Part shown: positions 9,065 through 16,805 of the stretch, one piece after another
How positions within the stretch are numbered: the first letter of the stretch is position 1
How the letters are laid out: every line of letters begins with the position of its first letter
From: Aquimarina sp. Aq78
GTDB lineage: Bacteria > Bacteroidota > Bacteroidia > Flavobacteriales > Flavobacteriaceae
DNA length: 64,000 nucleotides
Assembly: GCF_900299525.1 (NCBI RefSeq)
Contig: NZ_OMKA01000001.1
Location: forward strand, 806,001 to 870,000
Direction of reading: 5' to 3'
The notes under the pieces: generated by a model
Seen by the model: the letters and a program-made list of their open reading frames with translations, nothing else
Databases searched by the model: none
Told to the model about the DNA's origin: nothing
Program-made: the position numbers and the translations under genes

Positions 9065-10194
9065 CTCAATACATTTTTAATTACTGATACAATTCTATAT
9101 AAATCATCTTCTTCAAGATTAGACCCGCTGGGTAAGCAAAGGCCTCGATCAAATAGGTCATCAGAAATTCCATTGAGGTAAGCATCACAATCTGCAAATA
9201 CAGCTTGTTGATGCATGGGCTTCCATAACGGTCTTGATTCTATATTTTCTTCTGCTAGTGATAACCGTATTCCTTCTCTTAACTTATAAGAGCTGGTTTC
9301 TACACAGGTTAACCATCTATTAGAATGATATCCAGAAGGTTCTTCCAAAAATTTTATTTCAGAGGAATCTTCAAGATTCTTTTTGTAAAATTCAAAATTA
9401 CTACGTCTATTATCAACATGGGCATCTAAAACTTCCATCTGTCCTCTTCCTATGCCCGCAGTAATATTGCTCATTCTGTAATTATATCCTATTTCAGAAT
9501 GTTCATAATGAGGTGCATTGTCTCTGGCTTGAGTTGCCAAAAAAATGGCTTTATCTTTATGTTCTTGTTTTTTAGAAACAAGTGATCCACCTCCAGAGGT
9601 AGTAATAATCTTATTCCCATTAAAAGAAAGGATAGCAATATCTCCAAAAGTCCCACAGTTAATTCCTTGATAAGAACTTCCTAAGGCTTCTGCACTATCT
9701 TCTAATATCGGGATTCTGTATTCTGAGGCAATGTTATGAATAGCCTCTACATTATATGGCATTCCATATAAATGAACGGCAATAATTGCTTTGGGCTTTT
9801 TACCTTTTGCAATTCTATCTTTTATTGCTATCTCTAATTGGTCTGGACATAGATTCCAGGTGCTTCTCTCGCTATCTACGAATACGGGTTTAGCTCCAAG
9901 ATATACTATTGGATTTGCAGAAGCAGCAAATGTCATACTTTGGCATAACACCTCATCACCTACTGTAACACCAAGTAGTTTTAACCCAAGGTGTAATGCA
10001 GCTGTACCAGAGCTTAATGCTGCGGCATAAACATCTTCTCCAAGATAACTTTCAATATCACTTTCAAATCCATTAACGTTTGGACCCAAAGGTGCTACCC
10101 AGTTTGTGTCGAATGCTTCTTTTACAAATTTTTGCTCTGATCCACCCATATGCGGTGAAGAAAGCCATATTTTTTTTGAATCAATTATATTCAT
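9061..10194 (-). CDS. DegT/DnrJ/EryC1 PLP aminotransferase, PglE-like
   Basis: A PLP-dependent sugar aminotransferase that would add an amino group at C4 of the 4-keto sugar made by the adjacent dehydratase. The N-terminus (WLSSPHMGGSEQKF, NWVAPLGPN) is typical of the PglE/bacillosamine branch, and the PLP lysine is in SFNGNKIITTS near residue 190. An upstream in-frame ATG at 10218 exists, but family members begin a few residues before the SSPHMGG motif, so I place the start at 10194. It overlaps the dehydratase gene by 4 bases. Together with the PglD-like acetyltransferase at 19.8-20.5 kb this gives a di-N-acetyl-bacillosamine-like pathway. Confidence 0.9.
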   Translation of the reverse strand: MNIIDSKKIWLSSPHMGGSEQKFVKEAFDTNWVAPLGPNVNGFESDIESYLGEDVYAAALSSGTAALHLGLKLLGVTVGDEVLCQSMTFAASANPIVYLGAKPVFVDSERSTWNLCPDQLEIAIKDRIAKGKKPKAIIAVHLYGMPYNVEAIHNIASEYRIPILEDSAEALGSSYQGINCGTFGDIAILSFNGNKIITTSGGGSLVSKKQEHKDKAIFLATQARDNAPHYEHSEIGYNYRMSNITAGIGRGQMEVLDAHVDNRRSNFEFYKKNLEDSSEIKFLEEPSGYHSNRWLTCVETSSYKLREGIRLSLAEENIESRPLWKPMHQQAVFADCDAYLNGISDDLFDRGLCLPSGSNLEEDDLYRIVSVIKNVLR

Positions 10195-10876
10195 AATTTT
10201 CCCATTAATAATGAACAATAATTTCCTATTGACTTAATAATTATATAACGCATATAATCACTAGTCAAATCTTTTTGATGACAATCTAAAAAACGCTGGA
10301 AGAAGGGGGGTAGAACTTCCTTTTTTGAACTTACTTTACATTTGTTTTCCAAGGCTAAAATAGTCTAGTTAAATCAATTAACAATTCAAAATCTAATTTT
10401 TTAGACAGAATACTTAAAAAAAACGTTCAATGACTCACGTTTGCCTAAATATTGTCTCATAATACGGAAATCCCGTAAGAAAAGTATGATAGACATACTC
10501 TAAAATTACTTGTAATAAAAAACGAATTTCCATTCAAAATCCTATTTTATCACAAAATTAAACATAACACATCGTCAAAATTCATTTTTCATATTACTTT
10601 TTCGTAAACTATTTTGGGTAGTACAAGTATAGCTTAATAATTAATTAATTTTATGGGTGTAACACCTATTTATGAATAGGGGTATTCTCCCCTACTCATC
10701 ATCTGTTTTTCATCGAAAAACCTATTATTCTACATGAAACAAAAAAAATAAACTAATAAATATTTGATTTATAGAATTAAATACACAAAATTTATACCCT
10801 TCAAAAGCAATGAGATTTTTTCATAAAATTTATTTGCATAATCCCTCCCCGAATTTTATAATTATATAAAGTATAG
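10195..10876. other. Intergenic region between divergent genes
   Basis: About 680 bases with no credible gene; every ATG-initiated frame ends within a few codons. It must hold the divergent promoters of the aminotransferase gene (minus) and the first MBOAT gene (plus). A TAATTTTG match to the -7 consensus lies on the minus strand at 10560-10553, with a poorly spaced TTTTG upstream. TACATTTG at 10337-10344 on the plus strand has no good partner. Small hairpins cluster at 10656-10694: GGTG/CACC, CCTATT/AATAGG and TAGGGG/CCCCTA, of which the last two compete for the same bases. Confidence 0.5.
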
Positions 10877-12328
10877 ATGTTATTTAATTCTTTAGATTTT
10901 TTCATATTTCTGCCAGTCGTTTTTGTTCTCTACTGGTTTATTTTCTATAAAAAAATTCAAATCCAGAATTTGTTTATACTTCTTGCCAGTTATATCTTTT
11001 ATGGATTATGGGATTGGAGATTTCTATTTCTTATTCTTGCAAGTACCCTTGTTGACTTTTTTATTGGTCAAACTATTTATGCAAATGATTCTACTGTAAA
11101 AAGAAAAGCTTGGCTATGGGTAAGTGTTATTTTCAACATCGGTCTTTTAGGTTTCTTTAAATATTACAATTTCTTTATAGGATCCTGGGTAGATTTTCTT
11201 TCTGTTTTCGGGTACGAACTTAAAAGCACATGGACATTACAGATTATTTTACCTGTAGGGATATCTTTTTATACGTTTCAAACAATGTCGTATTCATTAG
11301 ATATCTATTATAAAAGATTAACACCTACCAAGAATTTTATTGCATTTGCCACATTTGTTAGTTTTTTCCCTCAATTGGTTGCCGGCCCTATAGAAAGGGC
11401 TTCTAATCTCTTATCACAAATCACTACTAAAAGAATTTTTAATTACGCACAATGTACTGAAGGTCTAAGACTTATACTTTGGGGATTATTTAAAAAAGTG
11501 GTTATTGCAGATTCTATTGCTCCTATTGTAGATGATATCTTTCTTAATTATAGTGATTATTCTGCTTCTACTTTAATCCTTGGTGTATCTCTTTTTAGTT
11601 TTCAGGTTTATGGAGATTTTAGCGGGTATTCTGATATCGCTATAGGAACAGCCAAACTATTTGGAATAGAATTAATGTCTAACTTTAAATTTCCTACATT
11701 TTCTAGAAATGTTGCAGAATACTGGCAGCGATGGCACGTTTCTTTATCCACCTGGTTTAGGCACTATGTATACATTCCTCTTGGCGGAAGCAGAGTGAGT
11801 AAACTTAAATCGGTGAGAAATATTATTATTATTTTCTTGGTGAGTGGTTTTTGGCATGGTGCAAACTGGACTTTTATCGTATGGGGAGCAATTCATGCAG
11901 CTTTATACATTCCTGTTTTTTTAATGGGGAGAAATCGCATTTACATGAATACAGTTGTGGCAGAAAATCGTTGGTTCCCCTCTTTAACAGAAATCTTACA
12001 AATTTTACTCACTTTTTCATTAGTTACATTCTCTAGAGTATTCTTTAGATCTGAGTCAATTACTGATGCTTTTGGTTTTTTAGAACAGATGTATTCTAAC
12101 TTTTCATATGAAACCTATCAACATCCATTAGGGTATCGTATGATAGATTATTTTATCTTGTTAGGTCTTTTTATTCTATATGAATTTAGAATCAGGAGAG
12201 ATGAGCGCTCACCATTTAAATTTAAGTCAAGAATTGTGAGATTTGTCGCATATACTTTAGTAATTTTAGGAATGTTACTATTCTTTGATGACAATATAGA
12301 CAGATCATTTATTTATTTCCAGTTCTAA
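10877..12328 (+). CDS. MBOAT O-acyltransferase, AlgI/DltB-like, with C-terminal FIYFQF (module 1)
   Basis: A 483-residue polytopic membrane protein that moves an acyl group from a cytoplasmic thioester across the inner membrane. Family marks are VGISFYTFQTMSYSLDIY, LVAGPIERA, WQRWHVSLSTWFRHYVYIPLGGSR and the catalytic-His motif SGFWHGANW (His327). The chain ends in FIYFQF (478-483), matching the extracytoplasmic hexapeptide whose Tyr (here Tyr480) carries the acyl group in Dlt-type systems with a fused shuttle. The SGNH gene follows 54 bases later. It is the only MBOAT module on the plus strand, apart from the main operon. It resembles the module at 28.1-30.5 kb most closely. The acyl donor is unknown. 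Confidence 0.92.
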   Translation: MLFNSLDFFIFLPVVFVLYWFIFYKKIQIQNLFILLASYIFYGLWDWRFLFLILASTLVDFFIGQTIYANDSTVKRKAWLWVSVIFNIGLLGFFKYYNFFIGSWVDFLSVFGYELKSTWTLQIILPVGISFYTFQTMSYSLDIYYKRLTPTKNFIAFATFVSFFPQLVAGPIERASNLLSQITTKRIFNYAQCTEGLRLILWGLFKKVVIADSIAPIVDDIFLNYSDYSASTLILGVSLFSFQVYGDFSGYSDIAIGTAKLFGIELMSNFKFPTFSRNVAEYWQRWHVSLSTWFRHYVYIPLGGSRVSKLKSVRNIIIIFLVSGFWHGANWTFIVWGAIHAALYIPVFLMGRNRIYMNTVVAENRWFPSLTEILQILLTFSLVTFSRVFFRSESITDAFGFLEQMYSNFSYETYQHPLGYRMIDYFILLGLFILYEFRIRRDERSPFKFKSRIVRFVAYTLVILGMLLFFDDNIDRSFIYFQF

Positions 12329-12382
12329 ATAAAAATAGATAATGACATCAAAAATAGCATTACGGCATAACTTTAAAGTCAC

Positions 12383-13354
12383 ATGAAAAAACTTATAATC
12401 AAAAGCATCTTATATGTTTTTCTAATACTAATTGTATTAGAAGGATTGGTGCGTGTTTTTCATTTAGGAAAAGATACTCCTACTCGATTTCTCGATGAAC
12501 ACAAAGTCGAAAAATGGAAGCCTAATCAAAATGGTTTTTCGGTTACCGGAAACAGAAGACAAAATTTCTCAGAATATCATATTAATACGACAGGATATAA
12601 CTCCTATAGAGAATTTACTCCAACAAAAGATAAAATAGAAATAGCACTGGTTGGAGATTCATTTATAGAGGGATTTCACCAAAATTACTACAACTCTATT
12701 GGTAAAAAGATTGAGAATGCTCTCCCAGAGATCGAAGTGTATGAATATGGATATGCCGGGTATGACTTTGCAGATCAACTGCACCTGGTGCATTCGTATG
12801 CATCTCAATTCGATCTCATTGACCACATTATTTTAGGTATAAAATTCTCTAACGATTTAACTCGTGCAGAGTACCAGGTCGTTAATAGTCGATTGGCTTT
12901 AGAATCACCTGTAAACAGAATGCTTAAAAAAAGTAAACTAATAGTATACTGCAAAAGTATTGGGATTTTGGATCCTCCTCAGGAACTAATGTATCGATTG
13001 ATTAATACTCTTAAACCTAAAAAAAAGACGGTTCCTAAAGATGATGCTGAAATTTTAAAAATCAAAAATGAAAATGAAAGAAAGTATCTGGCAAATTTTA
13101 AAAGCTTGGTTTCCAAATATGGATATGATAAAAAACGATTTACACTTCTTTTAGATTCCAGAATAACAAGTCCTTTATTTTTATCATATTTAGAAGAAAA
13201 TCAATATAATTATATTGATTTCTCTACTTCTTTTGAAGCTTCTGATCGTTCTACTACTTTAATCTATGACAGGCACTGGAACAATCACGGTAGAGATGTC
13301 ATAGCAAAGAATATCACTCAATACTTAAGAGATATTAATTTCATAAAAAATTAA
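12383..13354 (+). CDS. SGNH acyltransferase partner, AlgJ/AlgX/DltD-like (module 1)
   Basis: A 323-residue protein with one N-terminal membrane anchor (about 5-22) and a periplasmic SGNH-hydrolase-like domain. The nucleophile motif is GDSFIEG (Ser93), and the C-terminal Asp-His pair sits in YDRHWNNHG (Asp296, His298), the DxHWN form seen in AlgX/AlgJ. It is expected to take the acyl group from the MBOAT tyrosine and place it on the polymer. It follows MBOAT module 1 and converges on the AraC pseudogene with overlapping stop codons (13351-13354). Sequence does not tell which sugar hydroxyl is modified. Confidence 0.82.
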   Translation: MKKLIIKSILYVFLILIVLEGLVRVFHLGKDTPTRFLDEHKVEKWKPNQNGFSVTGNRRQNFSEYHINTTGYNSYREFTPTKDKIEIALVGDSFIEGFHQNYYNSIGKKIENALPEIEVYEYGYAGYDFADQLHLVHSYASQFDLIDHIILGIKFSNDLTRAEYQVVNSRLALESPVNRMLKKSKLIVYCKSIGILDPPQELMYRLINTLKPKKKTVPKDDAEILKIKNENERKYLANFKSLVSKYGYDKKRFTLLLDSRITSPLFLSYLEENQYNYIDFSTSFEASDRSTTLIYDRHWNNHGRDVIAKNITQYLRDINFIKN

Positions 13355-14173
13355 TATTTTTCTGATGCTTTTATTGATTTATCATAAAAATGATGATCAT
13401 AATTCTTTGTTATAAAATAATCTGTAGGTTTTTCTCCGGCAAAAAATTGAAATTCATTAATAAAATGGCTTTGATCATAATAACCATGGTCTAATGCAGT
13501 AGATAAATACCCAGGATTTCTGTTTAATAGTATTTTTTTTACGGTTGCTTCAAACCGTATGATTCGTTGGATTTTTTTTGGTGTAATCCCAAATTGGGAT
13601 TTAAAATTTCTTTCAAACTGGCGATAACCCAAATTGGTATACGCAGCTAATTCTTTTAAAGAAATTAAATTATACTGCTTATACAAAGAATACATGATAG
13701 TATCCCATTTATCATTTTGTTTATCATGGAAATCACACAAACACTCTAGCAAAAAGGATTCTATACATTTAATTTTATCGTTAATAGTACGGCACTCATC
13801 TAACTTCTCCAAAAAATCCTTACCACTAAGCTCCCCAAATATCCTCGACAGAAGCAAACTGATTATTTAACTCCAGATATGGAATTGGAGAAAAGTGACG
13901 AAAAGCTCCACTTTTAAATCGAACTGATATAAAAGAAACTTCACTGGACTCATCTATATGTAATATTGAATTTCTAGGACAAATAATATGTGCATTATCA
14001 CATTTATGATTGTTCATTAGAAATGGTTCATGAGTATGAAACAACAATTCTAACCCAGCACCGGGTAAAATCGCAGGTAATTTAAATTCTCCAGAATGCT
14101 TTAACACATAAATTCGGTCGACATATTTTGTCAAACTTTTATTGGGTCTATATGACGTTTTATTGATTAACAA
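13351..14173 (-). pseudogene. AraC-family transcriptional regulator, frameshifted
   Basis: Two overlapping frames together make one regulator of about 273 residues. The N-terminal part (14173 to 13826) is a DUF6597-like ligand domain (LPGAGLELLFHTHEP, FKSGAFRHFSPIPYLELNNQF). The C-terminal part (read from about 13857 to 13351) is an AraC helix-turn-helix domain (LAAYTNLGYRQFERNFKSQFGITPKK). The frames join at a run of four G on the minus strand (plus-strand C at 13833-13836). One extra G would restore a continuous IWGELSGKDF, as family members have there. So it is either a true one-base deletion or a sequencing error. It starts immediately after the stop of the monooxygenase-like gene, so the two are co-transcribed. 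Confidence 0.75.
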
Positions 14174-14452
14174 TTAGAAGACTTCTATTACTGGCTCTGA
14201 TGTAAGTTGTGAAGACACAAGTGAAATAAACTCATTAAAATGAGTAGAAGAATTATGCACATCAACTGCATCCATATTCGTATATTCTTCATAAAAAACG
14301 AACTCTGTAGCCACGCCTATTTCTTGATACAAACGATAGGTCATACAACCTTCTTCTAAATTACTTTCCTGAACCATTTTTTTTGCATAAATCAAAAATT
14401 GTTCAACACTTTCTTTCTGTACACTTAATCGTGCTATAATTGTTTTTTTCAT
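14174..14452 (-). CDS. Antibiotic-biosynthesis-monooxygenase (ABM) domain protein
   Basis: A 92-residue protein of the dimeric ferredoxin-like ABM fold, like YgiN quinol monooxygenase. Visible family features are the N-terminal strand (IIARLSVQKESVEQF), the EEGCMTYRLYQE segment and FVFYEEYTNMDAVDVH followed by HFNEF. It is complete at the usual length. It directly precedes the broken AraC gene, with stop and start adjacent, which suggests that the regulator once controlled it. The pair looks unrelated to polysaccharide synthesis and may be a small inserted unit. The substrate is unknown. Confidence 0.82.
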   Translation of the reverse strand: MKKTIIARLSVQKESVEQFLIYAKKMVQESNLEEGCMTYRLYQEIGVATEFVFYEEYTNMDAVDVHNSSTHFNEFISLVSSQLTSEPVIEVF

Positions 14453-14505
14453 ATCACAAATATATACCGACTTAACATGCCTGGATTGTAAAAAAACGAC
14501 ATCAT

Positions 14506-15681
14506 TTAAGAAATATGTGAACCGGTTTCAAAAACTATTTTTTGCATCTTCGATTTCCCAATAATCAAATACGTGTTTTCTTCTTCCAGAACTTTTAATA
14601 CACTAACATTTGATACATGTTCTATACTGGTATATAAAAAGTCAAACACAATTTTTCTTAAAAAACTATACTCGGCACTATTATAATCTACTGTAGGATA
14701 TTGCTCATCATACTGTACTTCTATTATAGGTAATGCTTTATACTCTAACTCCTGTGTGACAACAGTATTTTTTTTACGTTTTGCTTTATATTTTTTATAC
14801 CGAACATAAGCTATTTTAAAAACAAACTCTTTAAAACTCACCTTTAGATATTCTACAAAAGCACTAATAGCAGCAGAAATAGATTTTTTGGGATAGATAA
14901 TTTGATGTTCAAAATTATAGATATGGTTGCACCACTCGCGCTTATAAGTAAGATCTCCCATCCCCATCTCATAAGACTTATGATTATTTGCAATACACCA
15001 ATCTAGTTTCTTATAGATTTCTACACTTCCTAAACTAAATTTCCCATAGTCAATATCATATGATGATATTGCACTAAATAATCGTCCAAAAAAATGATGA
15101 TTAAGTGATATCACTATTGGATTATCATGATCATAAACCACAAATAGTGATGCCTTTTTTTGATTGATTAAAGAAAAATACATGCTTTTATAATGATCCC
15201 ATCGAATAAGACTCTGGCTCACATCATTGCGTTGTTTAAATCTTCTGATCAGCATTTTTTCTAAACAATCCATTAACACATCATACTCTTCCTTTTCTAT
15301 TGAGCCATAATATGTTTTATATGAAATCTGAAAACACGATTCGAGTCTTTTTACTCTTCTTCTTATTCCTTTTGCATTACTTCTGAAACGATATTTTATA
15401 TAGGCATCTGCACTAGCAAAACCATCCAAGAAAATAGCATAACCTTTAAAAAACTGATCAACTTTTTTTAAATTAAATACTTCTTTATTAAGCTCTGGTT
15501 TTAAGTAATCTGCTATAAAGAAAACTGAGTAAACTGTATCGGGATTATTTACTAGCTCATCATCATAATCCGGATTAATTAACTGCTCTTCACTTTCTAA
15601 ATAGTTAATCCTCGGAAATACTTTTGGTATCAATCCTTTTTCAAAAAGTTCAAAAAAATAATCTATCTGGACCTTTTTCAT
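14506..15681 (-). CDS. GNAT/FemAB-like acyltransferase (PF13480 type)
   Basis: A 391-residue soluble protein whose middle part looks like the FemAB/CelD-type GNAT fold: YIKYRFRSNAKGIRRRVKRLE, a helix with CLEKMLIRRFKQR, then MYFSLINQKKASLFVVYD and SYEMGMGDLTYKREW, the usual position of the G-D-x-x-Y-K motif. Such proteins transfer acyl or aminoacyl groups to amino groups of envelope precursors. The C-terminal 100 residues are poorly conserved. It overlaps the end of the next FemAB-like gene by 4 bases, so the two are translated together. The acyl donor is unknown; the ligase-carrier pair at 20.5-22.3 kb is one candidate. Confidence 0.65.
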   Translation of the reverse strand: MKKVQIDYFFELFEKGLIPKVFPRINYLESEEQLINPDYDDELVNNPDTVYSVFFIADYLKPELNKEVFNLKKVDQFFKGYAIFLDGFASADAYIKYRFRSNAKGIRRRVKRLESCFQISYKTYYGSIEKEEYDVLMDCLEKMLIRRFKQRNDVSQSLIRWDHYKSMYFSLINQKKASLFVVYDHDNPIVISLNHHFFGRLFSAISSYDIDYGKFSLGSVEIYKKLDWCIANNHKSYEMGMGDLTYKREWCNHIYNFEHQIIYPKKSISAAISAFVEYLKVSFKEFVFKIAYVRYKKYKAKRKKNTVVTQELEYKALPIIEVQYDEQYPTVDYNSAEYSFLRKIVFDFLYTSIEHVSNVSVLKVLEEENTYLIIGKSKMQKIVFETGSHIS

Positions 15682-16766
15682 ATACTTAATCTATAAAAAG
15701 GAAAAAAATAATCTTTTACATTTTCTTTATGAGTCTGAGAATATTCTGCATTAGCAGATAAACATAACTCATCATAAACTTTTTCATTAATTATTTTTCT
15801 ACCCGTGTGAAAAATCACATCTTCATCCTTTGGAAAAAGTGATTTTTTATGCTTATACAACCCGTCACCATCTTTCATACCTCCTCCTAAGACATAGCAT
15901 TTGATCTTATTTTTGATCGCCCACTCTATAATTTTTACTCTAAGAAAATCATTAGGTCTATAACTAAAATACTCTGCATTAGTTCCTCCAAGAAATGCAA
16001 AAATAGTATCCTTGTATCCAATGATAAGTTCAATCGAAATTGGAATATCCTCATAATATGCAATGGCGATAGAGAAATTATCTAAATTTGATAATATTAG
16101 ATTTTCAAAATAAGCATTGGAGAAAAAATAAATACGATCAGCATTATTACGATTCATCGTATTTACATAGATATCATTAAAGATTTTAATAATATCTTTT
16201 GTTATTTCATTCTGATGAAATATTTTAAATTCTAAATTATGATTTACTGCCTTTCTGTAATTGTTTCTAACTTTAGGTAAAAATGCCACCCATTGATCGT
16301 CAAAATTCTCTAAAAGATGTCCTCTTACATTTGACAACGTATTAGTTAAGCATCCCGAATATTTTTTATGATTTCCATTTAGGCTAAATCGAATGAACTC
16401 TGTTATTACATTATGATCCTTATACCATTGGTCAACATTATTCCAAAATTGGGCAATATCTTCTTCTTCTACAGTATCATTAAACAAAGGGCCACTATAG
16501 CCATATGGGCTTATAACATCAAAATACGGATGTTTCTGATCTTTGACTTTTATTTCTCTAAAAACAAAAGGCATTAGAATAACAGGCTTGTTATTTTTTT
16601 CGAATAAAAAATATTTCAGCTTATCAGGATCCTTCTCAAAATGTAACAAGTGCTCTGGAGAATAGTACACATTATTGTTCCATTTTTTCTGAAGGAGCGT
16701 CTTATATTCTATGATGTCTGAATTTTCATCAAGGTTTTTAATTAACAGTTTGTAATTTTGCTCCAA
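15678..16766 (-). CDS. FemAB-like GNAT acyltransferase
   Basis: A 362-residue cytoplasmic protein of the FemAB/peptidoglycan-bridge-like GNAT group. The N-terminal half has VYYSPEHLLHF and VISPYGYSGPLF, and the C-terminal half has FLGGTNAEYFSYRPNDFLRVKIIEWA followed by YVLGGGMKDGDGLYKHKKSLFP, the family's signature GGG-x-x-x-GDGLYKxKxSF region. It probably transfers an acyl or aminoacyl group to an amino-sugar precursor. It overlaps the following GNAT-like gene by 4 bases and follows the acetyltransferase-FAD fusion gene by about 40 bases. Whether it uses aminoacyl-tRNA, a carrier protein or acyl-CoA cannot be decided from sequence. Confidence 0.75.
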   Translation of the reverse strand: MEQNYKLLIKNLDENSDIIEYKTLLQKKWNNNVYYSPEHLLHFEKDPDKLKYFLFEKNNKPVILMPFVFREIKVKDQKHPYFDVISPYGYSGPLFNDTVEEEDIAQFWNNVDQWYKDHNVITEFIRFSLNGNHKKYSGCLTNTLSNVRGHLLENFDDQWVAFLPKVRNNYRKAVNHNLEFKIFHQNEITKDIIKIFNDIYVNTMNRNNADRIYFFSNAYFENLILSNLDNFSIAIAYYEDIPISIELIIGYKDTIFAFLGGTNAEYFSYRPNDFLRVKIIEWAIKNKIKCYVLGGGMKDGDGLYKHKKSLFPKDEDVIFHTGRKIINEKVYDELCLSANAEYSQTHKENVKDYFFPFYRLSI

Positions 16767-16805
16767 TTTTAAAAATATTAGTTAGGTATGGTTGTTTATT
16801 AGCTA

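Noticed and set aside
10298..10326. GGAAG/CTTCC hairpin followed by six T on the plus strand
   Set aside because: The stem is only 5 base pairs with a 13-base loop, and no plus-strand gene ends here.
6961..10819. A 14-base direct match (AGCAATGAGATTTT) at 6961 and 10806
   Set aside because: Several matches of this length are expected by chance in 64 kb of AT-rich DNA, and the two copies lie in opposite orientation relative to the genes they precede.
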